This document shows positions 1-7,242 of a stretch of 64,000 bases of DNA, piece after piece. Position 1 is the first letter of the stretch; each line of letters opens with the position of its first letter. The notes beneath the pieces are model-generated. The model was not told where the DNA came from, made no database searches, and saw nothing but the letters and a program-made list of their open reading frames with translations. The DNA lies in contig NZ_CP084993.1 of assembly GCF_044793635.1 (NCBI RefSeq), positions 7,612 through 71,611 on the forward strand, given 5' to 3'. Source of the DNA: Virgibacillus_F necropolis_A. Lineage in GTDB: Bacteria > Bacillota > Bacilli > Bacillales > Amphibacillaceae. The translations under genes were made by a program, and so were the position numbers.

Positions 1-1
1 A

Positions 2-1822
2 TTTCTCATGGTTGATTTCGCAGCTCCATCGATGAATGACCCATTGATAGAGGCCATTGAATTTATAAAGCAGGCATTTCGTCAAAAGAAATCATTGAGG
101 CAGTATGCCTCCGGTGATTTACCCCATCGATTCCTGTCTGATAACGTCAAACGTTACATCTATCAACAGAATTCCGATGGGCAAAAAACGTTATCGGTGG
201 ATCGTTACGAATTCTTTATTTATCGGCTTTTACGGAATCGCTTAGAAGCAGGGGATGTTTTTTGCCGTGAAAGTATCCGATTTCGTAGTTTCGAGGATGA
301 TCTGATTGATGATGAGCAGTGGCAACAGAAAGACACGTTGATGGCCGATGTCGGGCTGACGACCGTCAATCAACCTATTCATGATCATTTAGAGGAACTG
401 GAACAGAAACTTGAATCTCGGATAGCGGGTGTCAATCATCGTATTGCATCGGGAGAAAATGATCACATCAAAAAACGTGGTGTCCATAATCGCTGGACAC
501 TTTCGAATACTCGGGACGTAGAGACCATCAACCACTTCTTTTTTGATGCGTTGATGCCCATTGATATTGGTAGTGTTTTGCATTACGCAAATCAACATTG
601 TCAATTTATTGATGTGTTTGATCATATCTTAGGGCGTTATGCCAAACAAACTAAGGATGATCAGGTTTTAATCGCTTGTCTGATTGCTTGGGGAACCAAT
701 ATGGGGCTGGGAAGAATGGGCGAAATCTCTGACATTGGTTATCCCTTGCTTGCGACCACATCTGATAACTTTATTCGGTTGGAGACGTTAAAAGAGGCTA
801 ATGATCGCGTTAGTAATGCAATCCGTAAACTGTCGATTTTTCACCATTACGATATTGACGAGACCATTCATTCCAGTAGTGATGGGCAAAAGTTTGAGAC
901 GAAGATCAATACAATTAATTCGCGCCATTCGCCCAAATACTTCGGTCTGAAAAAAGGGATTGTTTCCTACACGATGGTCGCCAACCATATTCCCGTGAAT
1001 GCCCGAATCATTGGGGCGAACGAGCATGAAAGTCATTACGTGTTTGATATCCTATATAACAACACAACCGATATTCAGCCTGAGGTGCATTCCACCGATA
1101 CCCATGGTACCAATGAGGTGAATTTTTCCATCCTTCACTTTTTCGGTTATCAGTTTGCCCCTCGTTATAAGGATATTTACGGTACTGTAAGCAGGTCGTT
1201 ATATGGATTCAAACACCCGAGCCAATACAGGGATATTTTGATTAAGCCAATCCGGAAAATCAATACGAATCTGATTACGGAAGAATGGGAAAATATCCAA
1301 CGGATCATTTTGTCGCTTGCCCTGAAAACCACAACGCAGAGCATTATTATTGGGAAATTGAGTGCTTACGCTCGAAAAAACAAAACCAAGCAGGCCTTGT
1401 GGGAGTATGACAACATTATCAAGAGTTTGTATTTTCTGGATTATATTGATTCTCCGCCCTTACGTCAAAATGTACAGCGATCCCTAAACCGGGGTGAAAG
1501 TTATCATAAATTACGCCGGGCGGTGTCCTATGCTAACTTTGGAAAGCTCCGTTTCAAAACTGAACAAGACCAGCAAATATGGAGTGAATGTAGCCGTCTG
1601 CTCTCCAATTGCATCATTTATTACAATGCCAGCATTCTATCTAACATGTTGACTTATAGAGACACCCAGGGGTTGGATTCAGATGTACTAAAGCAGATTT
1701 CTCCGGTGGCATGGCAACACATCAATTTATATGGCCATTACGAATTTAATAAATCTCAGGATTCGGTTAACATGGATGCTATCATTCAAAAATTGGCCCA
1801 ACAAAAAATGATTCCTGAATAA
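2..1822 (+). CDS. tnpA: Tn3-family transposase, C-terminal part (5' end outside window)
   Basis: Tn3-family DDE transposase that would cut and join the ends of a Tn3-type transposon. The frame is open to the window edge, so the N-terminus lies outside; about 606 of the usual 950-1000 residues are present. Counting from the Met codon at position 8, the catalytic set is D292 (in SSDGQKF), D364 (in HSTDTHGTN) and E497 (in LNRGES), with family-like spacing. The C-terminus has the usual SPVAWQHINLYGHYEF block. No frameshift is seen, so this copy could be intact. It is followed by a decayed remnant of the small gene that lies intact after the second Tn3 copy at 4408-4827. Family call is firm; activity unknown. 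Confidence 0.93.
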   Translation, partial: FLMVDFAAPSMNDPLIEAIEFIKQAFRQKKSLRQYASGDLPHRFLSDNVKRYIYQQNSDGQKTLSVDRYEFFIYRLLRNRLEAGDVFCRESIRFRSFEDDLIDDEQWQQKDTLMADVGLTTVNQPIHDHLEELEQKLESRIAGVNHRIASGENDHIKKRGVHNRWTLSNTRDVETINHFFFDALMPIDIGSVLHYANQHCQFIDVFDHILGRYAKQTKDDQVLIACLIAWGTNMGLGRMGEISDIGYPLLATTSDNFIRLETLKEANDRVSNAIRKLSIFHHYDIDETIHSSSDGQKFETKINTINSRHSPKYFGLKKGIVSYTMVANHIPVNARIIGANEHESHYVFDILYNNTTDIQPEVHSTDTHGTNEVNFSILHFFGYQFAPRYKDIYGTVSRSLYGFKHPSQYRDILIKPIRKINTNLITEEWENIQRIILSLALKTTTQSIIIGKLSAYARKNKTKQALWEYDNIIKSLYFLDYIDSPPLRQNVQRSLNRGESYHKLRRAVSYANFGKLRFKTEQDQQIWSECSRLLSNCIIYYNASILSNMLTYRDTQGLDSDVLKQISPVAWQHINLYGHYEFNKSQDSVNMDAIIQKLAQQKMIPE

Positions 1823-1845
1823 AAGGGATTTCGTTCCTAAAGAAA

Positions 1846-1938
1846 GTCGTTACCGATATTTTAGACTTGGCCAACGAATCGAAAAGCGACTTTGAGATAG
1901 GATTAGAAGCCCTGAAAAAGTGGAGTGATGACAGGTAA
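1846..1938 (+). pseudogene. Remnant of Tn3-associated coiled-coil gene
   Basis: This stretch aligns closely with the last part of the intact gene at 4408-4827, but the first two thirds and an internal block are missing, and no start codon or ribosome binding site is present. It lies directly behind the Tn3 transposase in the same relative position as the intact gene behind the second Tn3 copy. This shows the two Tn3 copies were once the same kind of element. The shared sequence continues through TAA into CTTCCGTATA, where the two copies diverge. Confidence 0.75.
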
Positions 1939-1942
1939 GCGT

Positions 1943-1974
1943 CTTCCGTATAAGGGCCAGATTGTTGAATAGGG
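1943..1974 (+). repeat. Dispersed GGGCGC-type repeat, copy 1
   Basis: A CTTCC-N6-GGGCC-N8-GAATA copy of the 30-40-bp repeat family found behind plus-strand genes throughout the accessory parts of the window. Here the core is GGGCC rather than GGGCGC. Confidence 0.6.
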
Positions 1975-2076
1975 AGATAAGTCTAGACAACCCGTTGTAT
2001 GGTCTGCAATGTATATATATTTGTTGAAAACAAAACATAAGAGGAAAATTGAGATTTATAGGGGAGTTTTATTGAG

Positions 2077-2568
2077 GTGAAAGTAGCGTACGTAATTGAA
2101 ATATCTGCAGTAATAATAATTATTTTTCTTCTAATCATTTTCGTTCCCAAGAATAAAATTCGTGAAGCAAGTGTAATTTTAATGTTCAAACAGCTGACAA
2201 CATGGATACTGGGGCTTGCCGTTGTTCAGTTAAATTGGCTCGAATACCCTGACCGAGTTTTTTTTTCAGATGCGACACAAACAAGTTTTTCATTTGAATA
2301 TATCTGTTATCCAGCCTTATGTGTATTTTTTATTTTGTATTATCCGAAGCAGTATGGATGGGTTGGTCAATTTGTGTATTACTTCGTATATTGCTCTGCA
2401 ATTACCATTCTAGAAGTCTTGATTGAACATTACACAACGGCTATTAAATATAATGAGGAATGGCATTGGTACTCGACTTGGTTATCTTTATTTGTAACTT
2501 TTTATATTTCGCGGAAATTTTATTTATGGTTCTTTAAGGAAAAGGAAAAAGGTGATTCTTATGGATAG
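2077..2568 (+). CDS. CBO0543-family integral membrane protein
   Basis: Protein of 163 residues that matches the CBO0543 family of Firmicutes membrane proteins, whose function is unknown. About four to five hydrophobic segments are visible, the first at residues 6-26, and the C-terminus is a short charged tail (KEKEKGD). The characteristic family stretch EEWHWYSTWLSLFVTFYISRKFY is split over the end of the protein. The GTG at 2077 is preferred because GGGGAG lies 10 bases upstream. The gene stands alone and ends 11 bases before a copy of the dispersed repeat. It probably sits in the cytoplasmic membrane; no partner gene is evident. Confidence 0.7.
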   Translation: MKVAYVIEISAVIIIIFLLIIFVPKNKIREASVILMFKQLTTWILGLAVVQLNWLEYPDRVFFSDATQTSFSFEYICYPALCVFFILYYPKQYGWVGQFVYYFVYCSAITILEVLIEHYTTAIKYNEEWHWYSTWLSLFVTFYISRKFYLWFFKEKEKGDSYG

Positions 2569-2579
2569 AAAACTTAAAA

Positions 2580-2621
2580 CTTCCATAAACGGGCGCAGTT
2601 GGGGAATAAAGACCAGCGCCC
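2580..2621 (+). repeat. Dispersed GGGCGC-type repeat, copy 2
   Basis: Full-length copy: CTTCC, six bases, GGGCGC, a spacer, GGAATAAAG and then GCGCCC. The outer GGGCGC and GCGCCC can pair, giving a hairpin around GAATAAAG. It begins 11 bases after the stop codon of the CBO0543-family gene. Confidence 0.7.
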
Positions 2622-2725
2622 AAATGCCATTGTAGTGCACGTTTATGTAACACGATAAGGTAGAAGGGAACAAGTGCCTGTCAGTTAGAGCATCGTTATT
2701 TGGTTCGTGTATAATACGGTTCATG

Positions 2726-2760
2726 AGCATACTGCTTAATAAAGTTATGGGCAGTATGCT
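2726..2760. promoter_or_regulatory. Inverted repeat upstream of the DJ-1/PfpI gene
   Basis: A perfect 10-bp inverted repeat (AGCATACTGC and GCAGTATGCT, 15-base spacer) lies between a possible -10 box TATAAT at 2710-2715 and the start codon at 2799. Its place downstream of a likely transcription start suggests an operator or a 5' leader hairpin. No -35 box close to consensus was found at the right spacing. Confidence 0.45.
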
Positions 2761-2798
2761 AGAATATATTCGAGAATGATAAAGGGAGGAAGTGCTAT

Positions 2799-3311
2799 AT
2801 GAGTCGACACATTGCAGTCCTTGTAACAGACATGGTAGAAGAAATTGAATTAACTGATCCTGTGAAAGCTTACAAAGAAGCTGGGCATACGGTAGATATT
2901 ATAAGTAATGAAGGAAATAAAACCATCAATGGCAAAAATGGGGACGAAATACAAGCAGATCGAGGCATAGATGAAGTAAATGCAAACGATTATGATGCAT
3001 TACTCGTACCTGGCGGGTTTTCTCCTGACTTACTACGTATTAATCCGAAGAATAGTGAGTTTGCGAAAACATTTTTCCAAGATAATAAACCCATATTTTC
3101 AATTTGCCATGGTCCACAGTTTCTCGTTAATACAGACCAACTAAAAGGTAGAGAGCTAACAAGCTTTGTTTCCGTAAGAAAAGACTTGGAAAATGCAGGA
3201 GCAACTGTAAAAGATGAAGAAGTAATCGTAGATGGAAACCTTGTAACAAGCAGAACACCTGATGATCTTCCTGCATTCAATCGCGAATCTCTAAAGCTTT
3301 TAGAAAAATAA
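2799..3311 (+). CDS. DJ-1/PfpI-family protein (YfkM-like, type 1 glutamine amidotransferase fold)
   Basis: Protein of 170 residues with the DJ-1/PfpI fold. The nucleophile elbow is SICHGPQ with Cys103, and the partner glutamate lies in the N-terminal EEIEL stretch, so the active site looks complete. Bacterial relatives such as B. subtilis YfkM are general-stress proteins; others act on glyoxals or damaged proteins. Which of these applies cannot be told from sequence. GGGAGG lies about 8 bases before the ATG. The gene is monocistronic, has an inverted repeat in its upstream region, and is followed by a hairpin terminator. A second, more distant member lies at 6467-7000. Confidence 0.88.
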   Translation: MSRHIAVLVTDMVEEIELTDPVKAYKEAGHTVDIISNEGNKTINGKNGDEIQADRGIDEVNANDYDALLVPGGFSPDLLRINPKNSEFAKTFFQDNKPIFSICHGPQFLVNTDQLKGRELTSFVSVRKDLENAGATVKDEEVIVDGNLVTSRTPDDLPAFNRESLKLLEK

Positions 3312-3325
3312 TTCGTCGATCGTAT

Positions 3326-3362
3326 AGGGGGGCTGTTAATCATGCAGCCTCTCTTTATTTTT
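3326..3362 (+). terminator. Terminator after DJ-1/PfpI gene
   Basis: A ten-pair stem (two G-T pairs) starting at AGGGGGGCTG and closing with CAGCCTCTCT, followed by a T-rich stretch. It begins 14 bases after the stop codon. Confidence 0.7.
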
Positions 3363-3404
3363 TATTTGATAATAGATAAAGCGCTCATGCCCATCTGCCA
3401 TGAT

Positions 3405-3515
3405 CTTCCTCAAACGGGCGCTTTAATGGAATAAAGGGGCGCCTATTTTACATGGGTATGCAAAGTTATTGAATATTCCGAATCTGGCCTTTTCGAGGGT
3501 TTGTGCAAAAATTCC
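3405..3515 (+). repeat. Dispersed GGGCGC-type repeat, copy 3 (extended form)
   Basis: The core CTTCCTCAAACGGGCGC is followed by GGAATAAAG and GGCGCC at 3438-3443. The similarity to the copy at 7033 continues another 70 bases (a GGGTATGCAA-like block, then CCTTTTCG-GGG and GCAAAAA), so this copy and copy 4 belong to a longer version of about 110 bases. Its right end abuts the truncated Tn3 transposase. Confidence 0.6.
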
Positions 3516-3517
3516 CT

Positions 3518-4375
3518 TATACCCTGGTCGCGAACCATATCCCCGTGAATGCCCGTGTTATCGGTGCAAATGAGCATGAAAGCCATTACGTGTTCGACAT
3601 CCTGCACAACAACACGACCGATATTCAGCCTGATGTGCATTCCACGGACACCCACGGGACCAATCAAATCAATTTTGCCATTCTTCATGCCTTTGGTTAC
3701 GATTTTGCGCCCCGCTACAAAGATATTTATGGTACAGTCAGCGAGTCATTGTATGGATTCAAACATCCAAGCCAATACGGGGATGTCCTCATCAAACCCG
3801 TTCGCAAAATCAATACAAAGCTGATTGCCGAGGAATGGGAAAATATCCAGCGGATCCTGTTATCACTGGCCCTGAAATCCACGACGCAAAGCATTATCAT
3901 TGGGAAACTGAGCGCTTACGTGCGTAAAAACAAAACCAAGCGTGCCTTGTGGGAGTATGATAACATCATTAAAAGTATATACCTTTTGAATTACATCGAC
4001 ATCCCACCGCTCCGTCGTAATGTACAACGATCTTTGAATCGGGGCGAAAGCTATCATAAATTAAAGCGTGCCGTAGCGTATGCGAACTTTGGAAAGCTTC
4101 GCTTTAAAACCGAACAAGACCAACAAATCTGGGATGAATGCGCTCGTTTGATTGCCAATTGCATCATTTATTACAATGCCAGTCTTTTATCCAATATGCT
4201 AGAATACAGAAAAGAGAAAGGGCTCAACACAGCTGCATTGAAACGGATTTCCCCCGTTGCATGGCAGCATATTAATTTTTACGGGCATTACGAATTTAAC
4301 AAATATCCGGAATCCGTTAACATGGATGCCATTATCCAAGAGTTGGCTCAATTGGAGGTTATTCCGAATGAATAA
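3518..4375 (+). pseudogene. Tn3-family transposase, 5'-truncated second copy
   Basis: About 286 residues that closely match the C-terminal part of the transposase at 2-1822, starting at the YT(L/M)VANHIPVNAR block. The second catalytic Asp (HSTDTHGTN) and the Glu (LNRGES) are kept, but everything upstream, including the first Asp, has been replaced by an extended copy of the dispersed repeat. It cannot be an active transposase. The many synonymous differences from copy 1 mean it is a separate, older lineage and not a recent duplication. The intact small gene at 4408 follows. Confidence 0.88.
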
Positions 4376-4407
4376 TTCATATCCATTCGAAGGAAAGGTG
4401 AGAATCA

Positions 4408-4827
4408 ATGAAACCGGAACCAAATTGGCAGCCCATAAGTAACTTACCCCTAATTGCCAGCATGATTGATGGGCAAATGGAAACCGCACAAGAACAATAC
4501 GATAATTTGTTGGCAGCCCGTTCTAAACCGCATATATTAGACGATGCCACAGTCAACCGTGTCATCCGATCCTACACGGAACAGCTTGAATTTGCGCCGA
4601 TCTACGAAAGGCAACTCGTCAAGTGGCAACAGGAAACGGATTTATCGTCGGCGCAACAGCAGGAACTGCAACGGCTTCAAAATCAGGTGAGTGAATGGAA
4701 ACAGGCCGTTACCGATATTTTAGACTTGGCCAATGAACTGAAAGAGGGAACCATTGAAAAAATGTTATCGAAAAGTGACTTTGAGGTAGGATTGGAAGCC
4801 CTGAAAAAGTGGAGCGGTGACAGGTAA
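4408..4827 (+). CDS. Coiled-coil protein associated with a Tn3-family transposase
   Basis: A 139-residue, Gln/Glu-rich, probably helical protein. Residues 65-105 (QQETDLSSAQQQELQRLQNQ onward) look like a coiled coil. It starts 32 bases after the transposase fragment, with AAGG AAAGGTGAG upstream of the ATG, and the same gene, decayed, follows the other Tn3 transposase at 1846. That conserved position suggests it is a normal part of this Tn3 subfamily, perhaps an accessory or regulatory factor. I do not recognise a named family. Confidence 0.7.
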   Translation: MKPEPNWQPISNLPLIASMIDGQMETAQEQYDNLLAARSKPHILDDATVNRVIRSYTEQLEFAPIYERQLVKWQQETDLSSAQQQELQRLQNQVSEWKQAVTDILDLANELKEGTIEKMLSKSDFEVGLEALKKWSGDR

Positions 4828-4971
4828 GCATCTTCCGTATATACCAGCTAATAGCTGTCAATATTTAAGCCTGAAAAAGTTCAAAGAAACATGTTAGACT
4901 AAATTTGGACATACCAAATACCCTTCCGTTTTAATCGCAAGGATATGGAATAAAATGGTTGGATCGTGTTG

Positions 4972-6171
4972 CTATTGATCTACAAAGACTTCTTGACGCT
5001 TTAACATGGCATGAATCCAGTGAATCAGTTTATTGGCACAAGCTATAATAGCCACTTTGTGCGGTTTGCCTTCTTTTCGTTTGCGATCATAAAAGGTTAT
5101 AAGTTTTGTGTTTCGTTTCTTGGCTAGACCGCATTGTACAGCCGTAAAAAGGGCATGACGCAATCTTGATGAACCTCTTTTGGTGATGTGATTAATCGTG
5201 GCTTTAAATTTGCCTGATTCAAATACACCTGGATCGACACCTGCGTAGGCAACCAATTTCTTAGGGCGGCTAAACTGATCGATTTCCCCGATTTCGGAAA
5301 TGATTGTTGCCGCAATCTTATGTCCGATCCCGGGAATTGATTGGATCAATTTATAGTCTTCAAAGGTTTGAGCCAGGGCATCTATCTCTTTTTTTAGCTT
5401 GGATAGGTGCTCTTGGTATTGGAAAAGCATCTGAATATACATACGCAAGCTGACAAGACGACCTTGACAGACAGGGTGTTGAAAAGGGTTACGTTCTGCT
5501 GCGCCTTTTAATTTACGTGCCTTATCAAGAAACCATGTGTGGGAACGCCTCGCCCCGCATTGGCGCATCTTAGTGGCCAACTCTTGTTGAGTAGCCTTTT
5601 GAATATCCGAAGAAGTCGGATAATGAAGTAAGGTGTTCAGTGAGATGTCGCCATAGAGATCACTAAAGACGCCATGATATTCAGGGAAAATCTGATCCAG
5701 TGCTGCTTGAAACTGAAGTTTGATTTCAACATAGCTCTCGGTTAAAGCGCTGTGCTGCCTTGTTAAATGACGAAGATTCAGGGCCTTCTCTGTTTTCTTC
5801 TGGAATACTTCCAGGTCTTCTTTGTAATAAAGCTCACCCAGATGATAAGCATCCATTTTGTCTGTTTTTACCTTGCGCAGGTTTGTCTTTTTCGCCTCGT
5901 GGGCAACCACTGGATTGATTAAATAATAGGGTATACCATGATCCTCAAGAAATTGGAGCACAGGCTCATGATAGTGTCCCGTTGATTCAAAGATCACGGC
6001 CGGAGGTTGTCCAGAAGCTTGTTCCAGTTCTTGATAAAATCGATGAAACTCATGTAGTCCTTGTAGATGGTGCTCAAATTTAAAACTTTTCTTATACGGT
6101 TTTTTCCTTTGTAAAAAGGCTTGGACCTGGCTTTCACCTTTCGCTATATCCAGGCCAATGACAGGGTTCAT
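4972..6171 (-). CDS. IS110-family transposase (DEDD recombinase)
   Basis: Full-length 399-residue IS110-type recombinase. The N-terminal RuvC-like DEDD domain opens with VIGLDIAKGESQV (D8) and contains FESTGHYH and KTDKMDA. The C-terminal half carries the Transposase_20 helix-hairpin-helix block (IQSIPGIGHKIAATIISEIG) and the serine-containing region KRGSSRLRHALF. Enzymes of this family recombine DNA guided by a bridge RNA made from the element's non-coding end. The start ATG at 6171 is preceded on its strand by AGGAGTTGTGATCAC. No frameshift is seen, so it may be active. Confidence 0.93.
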   Translation of the reverse strand: MNPVIGLDIAKGESQVQAFLQRKKPYKKSFKFEHHLQGLHEFHRFYQELEQASGQPPAVIFESTGHYHEPVLQFLEDHGIPYYLINPVVAHEAKKTNLRKVKTDKMDAYHLGELYYKEDLEVFQKKTEKALNLRHLTRQHSALTESYVEIKLQFQAALDQIFPEYHGVFSDLYGDISLNTLLHYPTSSDIQKATQQELATKMRQCGARRSHTWFLDKARKLKGAAERNPFQHPVCQGRLVSLRMYIQMLFQYQEHLSKLKKEIDALAQTFEDYKLIQSIPGIGHKIAATIISEIGEIDQFSRPKKLVAYAGVDPGVFESGKFKATINHITKRGSSRLRHALFTAVQCGLAKKRNTKLITFYDRKRKEGKPHKVAIIACANKLIHWIHAMLKRQEVFVDQ

Positions 6172-6410
6172 ATGTGATCACAACTCCTCTGATAAATTCA
6201 CTGGTTCCCCCAACTGACCTTGTAGTGTCATAGCTTCGCTTGTTATGCGGGATCATCCCGAAAGGGAACGTCCCAACCAGCCTCAATCATGTTTCCACAA
6301 GTGGTGGGGTGGACAGTATAAACGACGGGATCAGTGTCCCACGGGCCATAGCGTCCTACCCCGGCTACCTCAAGCATAGAACCTATTAAACATAGGTCAA
6401 CCAGAAATGA
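6172..6410 (-). ncRNA. Candidate IS110 bridge RNA region
   Basis: About 240 bases without a gene upstream of the IS110 transposase, more GC-rich than its surroundings and full of short stems (for example ACCTAT/ATAGGT at about 6381-6396, CCAC/GTGG near 6298, and a CCC-GAAA-GGG loop near 6258). In the IS110 group the bridge RNA is encoded in the non-coding end on the 5' side of the transposase gene. Position and structure fit, but the loops that pair with target and donor DNA were not identified. Confidence 0.4.
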
Positions 6411-6453
6411 CTGGCTAACTTCATAATACGAAGGGCCATTTAACGGAGTAATA
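6411..6453 (+). repeat. Dispersed repeat, degenerate copy (GGGCCA core)
   Basis: Matches the copy at 42967-43010 over most of its length: GGCTAAC, ATAATACGA, a GGGCC-type core and GAGTAATA in place of GAATAA. Unlike most copies it sits just in front of a gene (6467) and next to the IS110 end. Confidence 0.45.
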
Positions 6454-6466
6454 GGGGGAGATTATT

Positions 6467-7000
6467 TTGAGAACTGGTATACTCTTGTACCACCATTTCA
6501 GCGAATATGAACTATCTGTTGCCTTATCAGTTTTGAGGCAAGGCAATCAAGATATTGAAACAATTGGTCTGGGTGATAGTCAGGTAGTAGGGGAGGCGGG
6601 ATTAACCTGTGTTCCGGATTCAACTATTGAGAAAGTCGATGTTAATGAGTTAAATTGTCTTGTGCTTCCTGGCTGTGATGATATTGGTCACTTAAAAGAT
6701 GAAACACGCCTGTTCTCATTCATTAGTCAAGTTATAGAAGGTAATTCGGTGGTAGCTGCAATTTCGAGCGCTCCATTTTTATTGGCAAAGGCAGGGGCTC
6801 TTAATACTCAACGTTATACAGTTGGGTTTACTCGGGAACAGCGGGATTTTATCGGTATTTTTAATGAAACGAATTACATAGATTCACCACTTGTCACAGA
6901 TGGAAAGATTCTAACTGCAAAGGGAGCATTTTTTAAAGACTTTGGGATACAACTCGGCAAAATGCTTGAATTAGATTTTAATTCAAGCTGGTACCGCTGA
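6467..7000 (+). CDS. DJ-1/PfpI-like protein without the nucleophilic cysteine
   Basis: Protein of 177 residues with the DJ-1/PfpI fold (N-terminal GILLYHHFSEYELSVAL, LVLPGCDDIG, and an elbow at VVAAISSAPFLLAKAG). The elbow has Ser where active relatives have Cys (AICxxP). It is therefore not expected to work as a cysteine hydrolase or glyoxalase; a regulatory or altered catalytic role is possible. The TTG start at 6467 is chosen because GGGGGAG lies 6 bases upstream. It stands alone between the IS110 element and a dispersed repeat. Only distantly related to the gene at 2799. Confidence 0.75.
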   Translation: MRTGILLYHHFSEYELSVALSVLRQGNQDIETIGLGDSQVVGEAGLTCVPDSTIEKVDVNELNCLVLPGCDDIGHLKDETRLFSFISQVIEGNSVVAAISSAPFLLAKAGALNTQRYTVGFTREQRDFIGIFNETNYIDSPLVTDGKILTAKGAFFKDFGIQLGKMLELDFNSSWYR

Positions 7001-7032
7001 TATTAATCCGACTTTTATTCTGAATCTGTGAT

Positions 7033-7150
7033 TTACCGCAATCGGACGCTTTTCTTGAATAAGGAAGCGCTCATTCTGTATTGGGCGATGCAAGTAGTTG
7101 TGTAAAATTACCCTTATTCCACCTTTTCGGGGGGATGGGCAAAAACACCC
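7033..7150 (+). repeat. Dispersed GGGCGC-type repeat, copy 4 (extended form)
   Basis: Degenerate core CGGACGC followed by TTGAATAAGG and AAGCGCT, then 70 more bases resembling those after copy 3 (GGGCGATGCAA, then CACCTTTTCGGGGGG and GGCAAAAACACCC). It begins 32 bases after the stop of the second DJ-1-like gene. Confidence 0.55.
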
Positions 7151-7242
7151 AATTTTATGCTATAAAAAATCAACGTAATCTGCCACAATGTTTGCAGGTT
7201 TTATTAATATAATTATAGAAAAGTTAGGGAGCGGGCTAAATA

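Larger units (their letters stand above)
4850..6410 (-). mobile_element. IS110-family insertion sequence (approximate limits)
   Basis: One complete minus-strand IS110-type transposase with about 240 bases of non-coding, hairpin-rich sequence upstream of it and about 120 bases downstream. IS110 elements lack proper terminal inverted repeats and usually make no target duplication, so the ends cannot be fixed from one copy. The right limit is placed before GGCTAAC at about 6412 because from there the sequence matches another dispersed-repeat region at 42967. Confidence 0.5.

Noticed and set aside
4900..6453. IS110 element splitting a copy of the dispersed repeat
   Set aside because: Repeat-like bases occur near both ends, but the right-hand copy at 6411 is complete when compared with 42967, so it was not cut by the insertion.
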